The notes under the pieces are model-generated. The model searched no databases. It saw nothing but the letters and a program-made list of their open reading frames with translations, and had not been told where the DNA came from. DNA of 64,000 bases. Origin: Neoechinorhynchus agilis (taxonomy: Eukaryota > Acanthocephala). The position numbers and the translations under genes are program-made. The stretch covers positions 8,060,001 through 8,124,000 of the forward strand of contig CM121342.1 in NCBI GenBank assembly GCA_051530055.1. The letters run 5' to 3'. Shown here in pieces: positions 1-13,959 of the stretch. Within the stretch, counting starts at the first letter, position 1; each line of letters begins with the position of its first letter.

Positions 1-3000
1 ATTCGCGTTTATGTTGCGCGAGTATCGATCAACGCGCAGTTGTCTTTGCATCGTGCGTAGTCGTTACATATACAAGTTTTCGTCCTCGTGGACCAACGCG
101 AAGATCTTTATTATATATCGCGTTCGCGGCTTTATATTAATCTGCAACTTCGAAACCGTTTACACGCGTTCATTCGCGTTTATGTTGCGCGAGTATCGAT
201 CAACGCGCAGTTGTCTTTGCATCGTGCGTAGTCGTTACATATACAAGTTTTCGTCCTCGTGGACCAACGCGAAGATCTTTATTATATATCGGCGTTCGCG
301 GCTTTATATTAATCTGCAACTTCGAAACCGTTTACACGCGTTCATTCGCGTTTATGTTGCGCGAGTATCGATCAACGCGCAGTTGTCTTTGCATCGTGCG
401 TAGTCGTTACATATACAAGTTTTCGTCCTCGTGGACCAACCAACGCGAAGATCTTTATTATATATCGCGCGTTCGCGGCTTTATATTAATCTGCAACTTC
501 GAAACCGTTTACACGCGTTCATTCGCGTTTATGTTGCGCGAGTATCGATCAACGCGCGTCTTTGCATCGTGCGTAGTCGTTACATATACAAGTTTTCGTC
601 CTCGTGGACCAACGCGAAGATCTTTATTATATATCGCCGTTCGCGGCTTTATATTAATCTGCAACTTCGAAACCGTTTACACGCGTTCATTCGCGTTTAT
701 GTTGCGCGAGTATCGATCGTTAGTCTTTGCATGCGTAGTCGTTACATATACAAGTTTTCGTCCTCGTGGACCAACGCGAAGATCTTTATTATTATATATC
801 TGCAACTTCGAAACCGTTACGCGGCTTTCGCGTTTATATTAATCTGCAACTTGCATCGAAACCAAGTTTACGCGTTCATTCGCGTTTATGTTGCGCGAGT
901 ATCGAAATCAACGCGCAGTATCGATCAACGCGCAGTTGTCTTTGCATCGTGCGTAGTCGTTACATATACAAGTTTTCGTCCTCGTGGACCAACGCGAAGA
1001 TCTTTATTATATATCGGCGTTCGCGGCTTTATATTAATCTGCAACTTCGAAACCGTTTACACGCGTTCATTCGCGTTTATGTTGCGCGAGTATCGATCAA
1101 CGCGCAGTTGTCTTTGCATCGTGCGTAGTCGTTACATATACAAGTTTTCGTCCTCGTGGACCAACGCGAAGATCTTTATTATATATCGCGTTCGCGGCTT
1201 TATATTAATCTGCAACTTCGAAACCGTTTACACGCGTTCATTCGCGTTTATGTTGCGCGAGTATCGATCAACGCGCAGTTGTCTTTGCATCGTGCGTAGT
1301 CGTTACATATACAAGTTTTCGTCCTCGTGGACCAACGCGCGAAGATCTTTATTATATATCGGCGTTCGCGGCTTTATATTAATCTGCAACTTCGAAACCG
1401 TTTACACGCGTTCATTCGCGTTTATGTTGCGCGAGTATCGATCAACGCGCAGTAGTCTTTGCATCGTGCGTAGTCGTTACATATACAAGTTTTCGTCCTC
1501 GTGGACCAACGCGAAGATCTTTATTATATATCGCCGTTCGCGGCTTTATATTAATCTGCAACTTCGAAACCGTTTACACGCGTTCATTCGCGTTTATGTT
1601 GCGCGAGTATCGATCAACGCGCAGTAGTCTTTGCATCGTGCGTAGTCGTTACATATACAAGTTTTCGTCCTCGTGGACCAACGCGAAGATCTTTATTATA
1701 TATCGCGTTCGCGGCTTTATATTAATCTGCAACTTCGAAACCGTTTACACGCGTTCATTCGCGTTTATGTTGCGCGAGTATCGATCAACGCGCATGTGCA
1801 TCGTGCGTAGTCGTTACATATACAAGTTTTCGTCCTCGTGGACCAACGCGCGATATTAATCTGCAACTTCGAAACCGTTTACACGCGTTATTCGCGTTTA
1901 TGTTGCGCGAGTATCGATCAACGCGCAGTAGTCTTTGCATCGTGCGTAGTCGTTACATATACAAGTTTTCGTCCTCGTGGACCAACGCGAAGATCTTTAT
2001 TATATATCGCCGTTCGCGGCTTTATATTAATCTGCAACTTCGAAACCGTTTACATGCGTTCATTCGCGTTTATGTTGCGCGAGTATCGATCAACGCGCAG
2101 TAGTCTTTGCATCGTGCGTAGTCGTTACATATACAAGTTTTCGTCCTCGTGGACCAACGCGAAGATCTTTATTATATATCGCCGTTGGCGGCTTTATATT
2201 AATCTGCAACTTCGAAACCGTTTACACGCGCTCATTCGCGTTTATGTTGCGCGAGTATCGATCAACGCGCAGTTGTCTTTGCATCGTGCGTAGTCGTTAC
2301 ATATACAAGTTTTCGTCCTCGTGGACCAACGCGAATCTTTATTATACATCGGCGTTCGCGGCTTGATATTAATCTGACTTCGAAACCGTTTACACGCGTT
2401 CATTCGCGTTTATGTTGCGCGAGTATCGATCAACGCGCAGTTGTCTTTGCATCGTGCATAGTCGTTACATATACAAGTTTTCGTCCTCGTGGACCAAAGC
2501 GAAGATCTTTATTATACATCGGCGTTCGCGGCTTGATATTAATCTGCAACTTCGAAACCGTTTACACGCGTTCATTCGCGTTTATGTTGCGCGAGTATCG
2601 ATCAACGCGCAGTAGTCTTTGCATCGTGCGTAGTCGTTACATATACAAGTTTTCGTCCTCGTGGACCAACGCGAAGATCTTTATTATATATCGGCGTTCG
2701 CGGCTTGATATTAATCTGCAACTTCGAAACCGTTTACACGCGTTCATTCGCGTTTATGTTGCGCGAGTATCGATCAACGCGCAGTAGTCTTTGCATCGTG
2801 CGTAGTCGTTACATATACAAGTTTTCGTCCTCGTGGACCAACGCGAAGATCTTTATTATATATCGCAGTTCATAGCTTTATATTAATCTGCAACTTCGAA
2901 ACCGTTTACACGCGTTCATTCGCGTTTATGTTGCGCGAGTATCGATCAACGCGCAGTAGTCTTTGCATCGTGCGTAGTCGTTACATATACAAGTTTTCGT

Positions 3001-6000
3001 CCTCGTGGACCAACGCGAGGATCTTTATTATATATCGGCGTTATCGGCTTTATATTAATCTGACTTCGAAACGGTTTACACGCGTTCATTCGCGTTTATG
3101 TTGCGCGAGTATCGATCAACGCGCAGTTGTCTTTGCATCATGCATAGTCGTTACATATACAAGTTTTCGTCCTCGTTGACCAACGCGAAGATCTTTATTA
3201 TATATCGCAGTTCGCGGCTTTATATTAATCTGCAACTTCGAAACCGTTTACACGCGTTCATTCGCGTTTATGTTGCGCGAGTATCGATCAACGCGCAGTA
3301 GTCTTTGCATCGTGCGTAGTCGTTACATATACAAGTTTTCGTCCTCGTGGACCAGCGTGAAGATCTTTATTATATATCGGCGTTATCGGCTTTATATTAA
3401 TCTTACTTCGAAACCGTTTACACGCGTTCATTCGCGTTTATGTTGCGCGAGTATCGATCAACGCGCAGTTGTCTTTGCATCGTGCATAGTCGTTACATAT
3501 ACAAGTTTTCGTCCTCGTGGACCAACGCGAAGATCTTTATTATATATCGCCGTTTGCGGCTTTATATTAATCTGCAACTTCGAAACCGTTTACACGCGCT
3601 CATTCGCGTTTATGTTGCGCGAGTATCGATCAACGCGCAGTTGTCTTTGCATCGTGCGTAGTCGTTACATATACAAGTTTTCGTCCTCGTAGACCAACGC
3701 GAAGATCTTTATTATACATCGGCGTTCGCGGCTTGATATTAATCTGCAACTTCGAAACCGTTTACACGCGTTCATTCGCGTTTATGTTGCGCGAGTATCG
3801 ATCAACGCGCAGTAGTCTTTGCATCGTGCGTAGTCGTTACATATACAAGTTTTCGTCCTCGTGGACCAACGCGAAGATCTTTATTATATATCGCCGTTAG
3901 CGGCTTTATATTGATCTGCAACTTCGAAACCGTTTACACGCGTTCATTCGCGTTTATGTTGCGCGAGTATCGATCAACGCGCAGTAGTCTTTGCATCGTG
4001 CGTAGTCGTTACATATACAAGTTTTCGTCCTCGTGGACCAACGCGAGGATCTTTATTATATATCGCAGTTCGCGGCTTCCTATTAATCGCACAACTTCGA
4101 AACCGTTTACACGCGTTCATTCGCGTTTATGTTGCGCGAGTATCGATCAACGCGCAGTAGTCTTTGCATCGTGCGTAGTCGTTACATATACAAGTTTTCG
4201 TCCTCGTGGACCAACGCGAGGATCTTTATTATATATCGGCGTTATCGGCTTTATATTAATCACTTCGAAACCGTTTTTACGCGTTCATTCGCGTTTATGT
4301 TGCGCAGTATCGATCAACGCGCAGTTGTCTTTGCATCGTGCGTAGTCGTTACATATACAAGTTTTCGTCCTCGTGGACCAACGCGAAGATCTTTATTATA
4401 TATCGGCGTTATCGGCTTTATATTAATTTGCAACTTCGAAACCGTTTACATGCGTTCATTCGCGTTTATGTTGCGCGAGTATCGATCAACGCGCAGTTGT
4501 CTTTGCATCGTGCGTAGTCGTTACATATACAAGTTTTCGTCCTCGTGGACCAACGCGAAGATCTTTATTATATATCGCAGTTCGCGGCTTTATATTAATC
4601 TGCAACTTCGAAACCGTTTACACGCGTTCATTCGCGTTTATGTTGCGCGAGTATCGATCAACGCGCAGTAGTCTTTGCATCGTGCGTAGTCGTTACATAT
4701 ACAAGTTTTCGTCCTCGTGGACCAACGCGTTGATCTTTATTATATATCGCAGTTCGCGGCTTTATATTAATCTGCAACTTCGAAACCGTTTACACGCGTT
4801 CATTCGCGTTTATGTTGCGCGAGTATCGATCAACGCGCAGTAGTCTTTGCATCGTGCGTAGTCGTTACATATACAAGTTTTCGTCATCGTGGACCAACGC
4901 GAAGATCTTTATTATACATCGGCGTTCGCGGCTTGATATTAATCTGCAACTTCGAAACCGTTTACACGCGTTCATTCGCGTTTATGTTGCGCGAGTATCG
5001 ATCAACGCGCAGTTGTCTTTGCATCGTGCGTAGTCGTTACATATACAAGTTTTCGTCCTCGTCGACCAACGCGAAGATCTTTATTATATATCGCCGTTCG
5101 CGGCTTTATATTAATCTGCAACTTCGAAACCGTTTACACGCGTTCATTCGCGTTTATGTTGCGCGAGTATCGATCAACGCGCAGTTGTCTTTGCATCGTG
5201 CGTAGTCGTTGCATATACAAGTTTTCGTCTCGTGGACCAACGCGAGGATCTTTATTATATATCGGCGTTATCGGCTTTATATTAATCTGACATCGAAACC
5301 GTTTACACGCGTTCATTCGCGTTTATGTTGCGCGAGTATCGATCAACGCGCAGTAGTCTTTGCATCGTGCGTAGTCGTTACATATACAAGTTTTCGTCCT
5401 CGTGAACCAACGCGAAGATCTTTATTATATATCGCCGTTGGCGGCTTTATATTAATCTGCAACTTCGAAACCGTTTACACGCGTTCATTCGCGTTTATGT
5501 TGCGCGAGTATCGATCAACGCGCAGTTGTCTTTGCATCGTGCGTAGTCGTTACATATACAAGTTTTCATCCTCGTGGACCAACGCGAAGATCTTTATTAT
5601 ACATCGGCGTTCGCGGCTTGATATTAATCTGCAACTTCGAAACCGTTTACACGCGTTCATTCGCGTTTATGTTGCGCGAGTATCGATCAACGCGGAGTAG
5701 TCTTTGCATCGTGCGTAGTCGTTACATATACAAGTTTTCGTCCTCGTGGACCAGCGCGAAGATCTTTATTATATATCGGCGTTATCGGCTTTATATTAAT
5801 CTGACTTCGAAACCGTTTACACGCGTTCATTCGCGTTTATGTTGCGCGAGTTTCGATCAACGCGCAGTTGTCTTTGCATCGTGCATAGTCGTTACATATA
5901 CAAGTTTTCGTCCTCGTGGACCAAAGCGAAGATCTTTATTATACATCGGCGTTCGCGGCTTGATATTAATCTGCAACTTCGAAACCGTTTACACGCGTTC

Positions 6001-9000
6001 ATTCGCGTTTATGTTGCGCGAGTATCGATCAACGCGCAGTAGTCTTTGCATCGTGCGTAGTCGTTACATATACAAGTTTTCGTCCCCGTGGACCAACGCG
6101 AAGATCTTTATTATATATCGCAGTTCGCGGCTTTATATTAATCTGCAACTTCGAAACCGTTTACACGCGTTCATTCGCGTTTATGTTTCGCGAGTATCGA
6201 TCAACGCGCAGTAGTCTTTGCATCGTGCGTAGTCGTTACATATACAAGTTTTCGTCCTCGTGGACCAACATGAGGATCTTATTATATATCGGCCTTATCG
6301 GCTTGTATTAATCGACTTCGAAACGGTTTACACGCGTTCATTCGCGTTTATGTTGCGCGAGTATCGATCAACGCGCAGTTGTCTTTGCATCATGCATAGT
6401 CGTTACATATACAAGTTTTCGTCCTCGTTGACCAACGCGAAGATCTTAATTATATATCGCAGTTCGCGGCTTTATATTAATCTGCAACTTCGAAACCGTA
6501 TACACGCGTTCATTCGCGTTTATGTTGCGCGAGTATCGATCAACGCGCAGTGATCTTTGATGCGTAGTCGTTACATATACAAGTTTTCGTCCTCTTGGAC
6601 CAACGCGAAGATCTTTATTATATATCGCCGTTGGCGGCTTTATATTAATCTGACTTCGAAACCGTTTACACGCGTTCATTCGCGTTTATGTTGCGCGAGT
6701 ATCGATCAACGCGCAGTTGTCTTTGCATCGTGCGTAGTCGTTACATATACAAGTTTTCGTCCCCGTGGACCAACGCGAAGATCTTTAATATACATCGGCG
6801 TTCGCGATGATATTAATCTGCAACTGAAACCGTTTACGCGTTCATTCGCGTTTATGTTGCGCGAGTATCGATCAACGCGCAGTAGTCTTCCAGCTGCGTG
6901 CGTAGTCGTTACATATACAAGTTTTCGTCCTCGTGGACCAACACGAAGATCTTTATTATATATCGCAGTTCGCGGCTTTATATTAATCTGCAACTTCGAA
7001 ACCGTTTACACGCGTTCATTCGCGTTTATGTTGCGCAGTATCGATCAACGCGCAGTAGTCTTTGCATCGTGCGTAGTCGTTACATATACAAGTTTTCGTC
7101 CTCGTGGACCAACGCGAGGATCTTTATTATATATCGGCGTTATCGGCTTTATATTAATCTGACTTCGAAACGCTTTACACGCGTTCATTCGCGTTTATGT
7201 TGCGCGAGTATCGATCAACGCGCAGTTGTCTTTGCATCATGCATAGTCGTTACATATACAAGTTTTCGTCCTCGTGGACCAACGCGAAGATCTTTATTAT
7301 ATATCGCCGTTCGCGGCTTTAGATTAATCTGCAACTTCGAAACCGTTTACACGCGTTCATTCGCGTTTATGTTGCGCGAGTATCGATCAACGCGCAGTAG
7401 TCTTTGCATCGTGCGTAGTCGTTACATATACAAGTTTTCGTCCTCGTTGACCAACGCGAAGATCTTTATTATATATCGCCGTTCGCGGCTTTATATTAAT
7501 CTGCAACTTCGAAACCGTTTACACGCGTTGATTCGCGTTTATGTTGCGCGAGTATCGATCAACGCGTAGTTGTCTTTGCATCGTGCGTAGTCGTTACATA
7601 TACAAGTTTTCGTCCTCGTGGACCAACGCGAAGATCTTTATTATGTATCGGCGTTATCGGCTTTATATTAATCTGCAACTTCGAAACTGTTTACACGCGT
7701 TCATTCGTGTTTATTTTGCGCGAGTATCGATCAACGCGCAGTAGTCTTTGCATCGTGCGTAGTCGTTAAATATATACAAGTTTTCGTCCTCGTGGACCAA
7801 CGCGAAGATCTTTATTATATACCGCCGTTATCGGCTTTATATTAATCTTACTTCGAAACCGTTTACACGCGTTCATTCGCGTTTATGTTGCGCGAGTATC
7901 GATCAACGCGCAGTTGTCTTTGCATCGTGCATAGTCGTTACATATACAAGTTTTCGTCCTCGTGGACCAACGCGAAGATCTTTATTATATATCGCAGTTC
8001 GCGGCTTTATATTAATCTGCAACTTCGAAACCGTTTACACGCGTTCATTCGCGTTTTTGTTGCGCGTGTATCGATAAACGCGCAGTAGTCTTTGTATCGT
8101 GCGTAGTCGTTACATGTACAAGTTTTCGTCCTCGTGGACCAACGCGAAGATCTTTATTATATATCGCCGTTCGCGGCTTTAGATTAATCTGCAACTTCGA
8201 AACCGTTTACACGCGTTCATTCGCGTTTATGTTGCGCGAGTATCGATCAACGCGCAGTAGTCTTGCATCGTGCGTAGTCGTTACATATACAAGTTTTCGT
8301 CCTCGTGGACCAACGCGAAGATCTTTATTATATATCGCCGTTCGCGGCTTTATATTAATCTGCAACTTCGAAACCGTTTACACGCGTTCATTCGCGTTTA
8401 TGTTGCGCGAGTATCGATCAACGCGCAGTTGTCTTTGCATCGTGCGTAGTCGTTACATATACAAGTTTTCGTCCTCGTGGACCAACGCGAAGATCTTTAT
8501 TATATATCGCAGTTCGCGGCTTATATTAATCTGCAACTTCGAAACCGTTTACACGCGTTCATTCGCGTTTATGTTGCGCGAGTATCGATCAACGCGCAGT
8601 TGTCTTTGCATCATGCGTAGTCGTTACATATACAAGTTTTCGTCCTCGTGGACCAACGCGAAGATCTTTATTATACATCGGCGTTCGCGGCTTTATATTA
8701 ATCTGCAACTTCGAAACCGTTTACACGCGTTCATTCGCGTTTATGTTGAGCGAGTATCGATCAACGCGCAGTTGTCTTTGCATCGTGCGCAGTCGTTACA
8801 TATACAAGTTTTCGCCATCGTGCGTCAACGCGAGAATCTTTATTATACATCGGCGGGCGCGGTTTTATATTAATCTGCAACTTCGAAGCGGTTTACACGC
8901 GTTCATTCGCGTTTATGTTGCGCGAGTATCGATCAACGGGCCGTTGTCTTTGCATCGTGCATAGTCGTTACATATGCAAGTTTTTATCCTCGTGGGCCAA

Positions 9001-12000
9001 CGCGAGGATCTTTATTATATATCGGCATTATCGGCTTTATATTAATCTGAATTCGAAACGGTTTACACGCGTTCATTCGCGTTTATGTTGCGCGAGTATC
9101 GATCAACGCGCAGTTGTCTTTGCATCGTGCGCAGTCGTTACATATACAAGTTTTCGCCATCGTGCGTCAACGCGAGAATCTTTATTATACATCGGCGGGC
9201 GCGGTTTTATATTAATCTGCAACTTCGAAACGGTTTACACGCGTTCATTCGCGTTTATGTTGCGCGAGTATCGATCAACGCGCGGTTGTATTTGCATCGT
9301 GCGTAATCGTTACATGTAAAAGTTTTCATCCTCGTTAGCCAACGCGAGGATCTTTATTATATATCGGCGTTATCGGCTATATATATATTTGCAACTTCGA
9401 AACGGTTTACACGCGTTCATTCGCGTTTATGTTGCGCGAGTATCGATCAACGCGCAGTTGTCTTTGCATCGTGCGTAGTCGTTACATATACAAGTTTTCG
9501 TCCTCGAGGGCCAACGCGAGGATCTTTATTATATATCGGCGTTCGCGGCTTTATATTAATCTGCAACTTCGAAACCGTTTACACGCGCTCATTCGCGTTT
9601 ATGTTGCGCGAGTATCGATCAACGCGCAATAGTCTTTGCATCGTGCGTAGTCGTTACATATACAAGTTTTCGTCCTCGTGGACCAACGCGAAGATCTTTA
9701 TTATATATCGGCGTTATCGGCTTTATATTAATCTGACTTCGAAACCGTTTACACGCGTTCATTCGCGTTTATGTTGCGCGAGTATCGATCAACGCGCAGT
9801 AGTCTTTGCATCGTGCGTAGTCGTTACATATATAAGTTTTCGTCCTCGTGGACCAACGCGAAGATCTTTATTATATATCGCCGTTCGAGGCTTTATATTA
9901 ATCTGCAACTTTGAAACTGTTTACACGCGTTCATTCGCGTTTATGTTGCGCGAGTATGGATCAACGCGCAGTAGTCTTTGCATCGTGCGTAGTCGTTACA
10001 TATACAAGTTTTCGTCCTCGTGGACCAACGCGAAGATCTTTATTGTATATCGGCGTTCGCGGCTTGATGTTAATCTGCAACTGCGAAACCGTTTACATGC
10101 GTTCATTTGCGTTATCTTGCGCGAGGTTCGATCAACGCGCAGTAGTCTTTGCATCGTGCGTAGTCGTAACATATACAAGTTTTCGTCCTCGTGGACCAAC
10201 GCGAAGATCTTTATTATATATCGCCGTTCGCGGCTTGATATTAATCTGCAACTTCGAAACCGTTTACACGCGTTCATTCGCGTTTATGTTGCGCGAGTAT
10301 CGATCAACGCACAGTAGTCTTTGCATCGTGCGTAGTCGTAACATATACAAGTTTTCTCCTCGTGGACCAACGCGAAGATCTTTATTATATATCGCAGTTC
10401 GCGGCTTTCTGTATAATCTGCAACTTCGAAACCGTTTACACGCGTTCATTCGCGTTTATGTTGCGCAGTATCGATCAGCGCGCAGTAGTCTTTGCATCGT
10501 GCGTAGTCGTTACATATACAAGTTTTCGTCCTCGTGGACCAACGCGAAGATCTTTATTGTATATCGGCGTTCGCGGCTTGATGTTAATCTGCAACTGCGA
10601 AACCGTTTACATGCGTTCATTTGCGTTATCTTGCGCGAGGTTCGATCAACGCGCAGTAGTCTTTGCATCGTGCGTAGTCGTTACATATACAAGTTTTCGT
10701 CCTCGTGGACCAACGCGAAGATCTTTATTGTATATCGGCGTTCGCGGCTTGATGTTAATCTGCAACTTCGAAACCGTTTACACGCGTTCATTCGCGTTTA
10801 TGTTGCGCGAGTATCGATCAACGCGCAGTAGTCTTTGCATCGTGCGTAGTCGTTACATATACAAGTTTTCGTCCTCGTGGACCAACGCGAAGATCTTTAT
10901 TGTATATCGGCGTTCGCGGCTTGATGTTAATCTGCAACTGCAGAAGCGATTTACATGCGTTCATTTGCGTTATCTTGCGCGAGGTTCGATCAACGCGCAG
11001 TAGTCTTTGCATCGTGCGTAGTCGTTACATATACAAGTTTTCGTCCTCGTGGACCAACGCGAAGATCTTTATTATATATCGCCGTTCGAGGCTTTATATT
11101 AATCTGCAACTTCGAAACTGTTTACACGCGTTCATTCGCGTTTATGTTGCGCGAGTATCGATCAACGCGCAGTAGTCTTTGCATCGTGCGTAGTCGTTAC
11201 ATATACAAGTTTTCGTCCTCGTGGACCAACGCGAAGATCTTTATTGTATATCGGCGTTCGCGGCTTGATGTTAATCTGCAACTGCGAAACCGTTTACATG
11301 CGTTCATTTGCGTTATCTTGCGCGAGTATCGATCAACGCGCAATTGTCTTTGCATCGTGCGTAGTCGTTACATATACAAGTTTTCGTCCTCGTGGACCAA
11401 CGCGAAGATCTTTATTATATATCGGCGTTCGCGGCTTGATGTTAATCTGCAAACTCCGAAACCGTTTACACGCGTTCATTCGCGTTTATGTTGCGCGAGT
11501 ATCGATCAACGCGCAGTAGTCTTTGCATCGTGCGTAGTCGTTACATATACAAGTTTTCGTCCTCGTGGACCAACGCGAAGATCTTTATTGTATATCGGCG
11601 TTCGCGGCTTGATGTTAATCTGCAACTGCGAAACCGTTTACATGCGTTCATTTGCGTTATCTTGCGCGAGTATCGATCAACGCGCAGTTGTCTTTGCATC
11701 GTGCATAGTCGTTACATATACAAGTTTTCGTCCTCGTTGACCAACGCGAAGATCTTTATTATATATCGACGTTATCGGCTTTATATTAATCTGCAACTTC
11801 GAAACCGTTTACATGCGTTCATTCGCGTTTATGTTGCGCGAGTATCGATCAACGCGCAGTTGTCTTTGCATCGTGCATAGTCGTTACATATACAAGTTTT
11901 CGTCCTCGTGGACCAACGCGAAGATCTTTATTGTATATCGGCGTTCGCGGCTTGATGTTAATCTGCAACTGCGAAACCGTTTACATGCGTTCATTCGCGT

Positions 12001-12437
12001 TTATGTTGCGCGAGTATCTTTCAACGCGCAGTGGTCTTTGCATCGTGCGTAGTCGTTACATATACAAGTTTTCGTCCTCGTGGACCAACACAAAGATCTT
12101 TATTATATATCGCCGTTCGCGGCTTTATATTAATCTGCAACTTCGAAACCGTTTACACGCGTTCATTGGCGTTTATGTTGCGCGAGTATCGATCAACGCG
12201 CAGTTGTCTTTGCATCGAACATAGTCGTTACATATACAAGTTTTCGTCCTCGTGGACCAACGCGAAGATCTTTTTTATATATCGGCGTTCGCGGCTTGGC
12301 ATTAATCTGCAACTGCGAAACCGTTTACATACGTTCATTTGCGTTATCTTGCGCGAGTATCGATCAACGCGCAGTTGTCTTTGCATCGTGCGTAGTCGTT
12401 ACATATACAAGTTTTCGTCCTCGTGCCAACGCGAGGA
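1..12437 (+). repeat. 172-bp tandem satellite array, about 72 copies
   Basis: Head-to-tail monomers of 172 bp run from the left edge to about 12,437. The same landmarks (MluI-like ACGCGT, a dyad TGCGCG...CGCGCA around a ClaI-like ATCGAT, then ACATATACAAGTTTTCGTCC) recur every 172 bases. A consensus monomer holds about 22 CpG dinucleotides, far above expectation for this AT-rich genome, so CpG decay is weak here. Monomers differ at a few diagnostic sites (CAGTTGTC or CAGTAGTC; CGTTCGCGG or CGTTATCGG). Positions about 700-900 hold irregular, partly deleted monomers. The array continues off the left edge. The near-nucleosomal unit length suggests a centromeric or heterochromatic satellite, which is inference only. 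It shows no coding potential: the open frames arise from the repeat itself. Confidence 0.97.
10030..12437 (+). repeat. Higher-order (344-bp dimer) domain of the satellite
   Basis: In this part ordinary monomers alternate with a second monomer type marked by TTGTATATCGG, GGCTTGATGTTAATC, CAACTGCGAAACC and TTTGCGTTATCTTGCGCGAG. The second type recurs near 10,060, 10,575, 10,925, 11,270, 11,615, 11,960 and 12,300, mostly 344 bases (two units) apart. This is a dimeric higher-order repeat. A smaller dimer pattern (monomers with CGCCATCGTGCGTCAACGCG) occurs near 8,815 and 9,155. Confidence 0.75.
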
Positions 12438-12576
12438 TCTGTCAAAACAATGTCATCAATAAACAAGTGAGTATAAAAGCTGCTGAGATCAATGTTTGAA
12501 GATTGTATGAATTTAAGGATCCACTTGCGAGCTATTTGAATCGAGACTACAATTTTAAACTCATCTCTCTTCGTTC

Positions 12577-13727
12577 ATGGTTCAAATTACGATCGAGAAT
12601 ATCAAGCGAGCGGGAGTTCTTAGCCACGATAATAAAGTTTATATCCTGGGAGACTTAATTGGCGAGGACAGTTTCGGGGAAGTCCTCAAATGCAAACAGA
12701 GGGGATCAAACCGCAACCTTGCAGTTAAGATATTAAAGAACGCCATTAGGGAATTCGACATGAATGATTGCGAATTCAAGATGTTTAATGCCATAAGAGG
12801 CTGATGGAGAACGAGCTAATATCGCAGTGCCCCTCGAAATGTTTAAGTATTGCAGTCATCCGTGCATGATTCTTGAACCCTACGAAATGGTAAACACATT
12901 TCGACCAATGCCAATCAATCGGTTGTTCTCCTTGGTATAACCAAATGTTGCAAGCATTAGAGAAGCTAAAAGATCTTAACATTGTTCATGAAGATCTCAA
13001 GCTAGGAAATATTATGATGGCCAATTGTCTAGGTAAACCTGAACAATTCAAACTCATTGATTTTGGTCTTGAAGTACAACTTCGAAACCAAGAGTCTCTT
13101 TATGGATACCTCCAAACTTCGTACTATCGAGCTCCGGAAATGATCGTGAGTTTACCCATCGCTAAATCAATCGACATGAAGAGCCTTGGTTGCACTATCG
13201 GGGAACTCGCGGTTGGGAGGCCAATGTTTCCAGGGAATGATGATTATGAAACACTGGTTAGAATAACGATAACAAGAGGTGTTATCCCGAATGCGGTCCT
13301 TGATAATGGAGTACGGACATTGCTATACTATAATAGGACAACCAACGGAGATGGATGGGTGCTGAAATCTCCATTGGAAAGGGGAATCTTTCCGCCGAGC
13401 AACAGTGCGCTGCATCTACCGTTAGTGTCTTTGGCTCAAGAAGATCCGCAAAACACCAACAAGTTTTTGGCAATGTTGGGTCACCTGCTTGAACTTATCC
13501 CCGAGGGTCGAGTTGATCCCACGGTCGGCATCAAACAAAAATGGAGACGTCGCTCAAGTTTACGGATAACGAGCGGCGATCATTTTCGTATTTTCTACGA
13601 AGAAAAGAATCAGTATGATTTTGTGGAGGTGAGCATTAACGGAAAAGGTAAATATTCGGAAACGTTGTTAGCAACAAAATATTTGGTGTTTAGGGCAAAA
13701 ACATTCCTTATCCTACAAAAACGATAA
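12577..13727 (+). pseudogene. HIPK/DYRK-like protein kinase pseudogene (copy 1)
   Basis: Best match is the homeodomain-interacting protein kinase (HIPK) group of Ser/Thr/Tyr kinases. The N-lobe (12,577-12,804) has a glycine-rich loop (GEDSFGEV) and a VAIK-type lysine (LAVKILKN). The C-lobe (12,945 on) has a catalytic loop HEDLKLGNIM, with Asp, Lys and Asn kept and Glu replacing the HRD arginine (HIPKs have HAD), then LIDFG, YRAPE and a LGC motif. The lobes are in different frames: a shift near 12,800 and another near 12,935 break the reading frame, with stop codons between them. No introns are visible. A second, more degraded copy lies inverted at 19.7-20.65 kb, and homology extends into both flanks. 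It could be a retro-derived copy of a host kinase. Confidence 0.72.
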
Positions 13728-13959
13728 TGTGTTCATCCAAATATTTATTCCGAAACATCAACATTTTGTTTTTATCGAATACTTGAAGCCACTCTTTTCA
13801 ATCTAAACTCAGAAAAACATTGTATCAAAAATGAAGTTTGTTAACGATTTAAGAGACAATCTATTACCCAATTCCAAAACAGTCGAAGTAAAAATTATTT
13901 TAATAATGTTTTTATTTCGCAGAAAAATTGAAGTAATTTATTTTCTTACACTGACTCAG

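Noticed and set aside
1-12437. Hammerhead-like stem in the satellite (minus strand GTCC-ACGA-GGAC followed by GAAA)
   Set aside because: The stem II plus GAAA resemblance is good, but the required CUGANGA is absent upstream (the bases are CGCGTTG or variants) and neither stem I nor III can be drawn. Probably coincidence.
1-12437. CENP-B box in the satellite monomer
   Set aside because: The best stretch (TTCGAAACCG) lacks the conserved spacing and the CGGG half of the box.
1-12437. CRISPR-like array
   Set aside because: Repeats are contiguous 172-bp units without spacers, in a eukaryotic context.
11-12462. Dozens of long open frames in the satellite (for example proteins rich in LREYRSTRS and SRYIYKFSSS)
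   Set aside because: The 172-bp unit is 1 mod 3, so any frame cycles through all three phases of an AT/CG repeat that happens to have few stops. Frames end wherever a monomer carries CAGTAGTC or CGTAG. No start context, splicing or known domain is present.
12577-13727. Active kinase gene
   Set aside because: The two lobes lie in different frames with stops between them, and no splice sites rescue the join, although individual catalytic motifs are kept.
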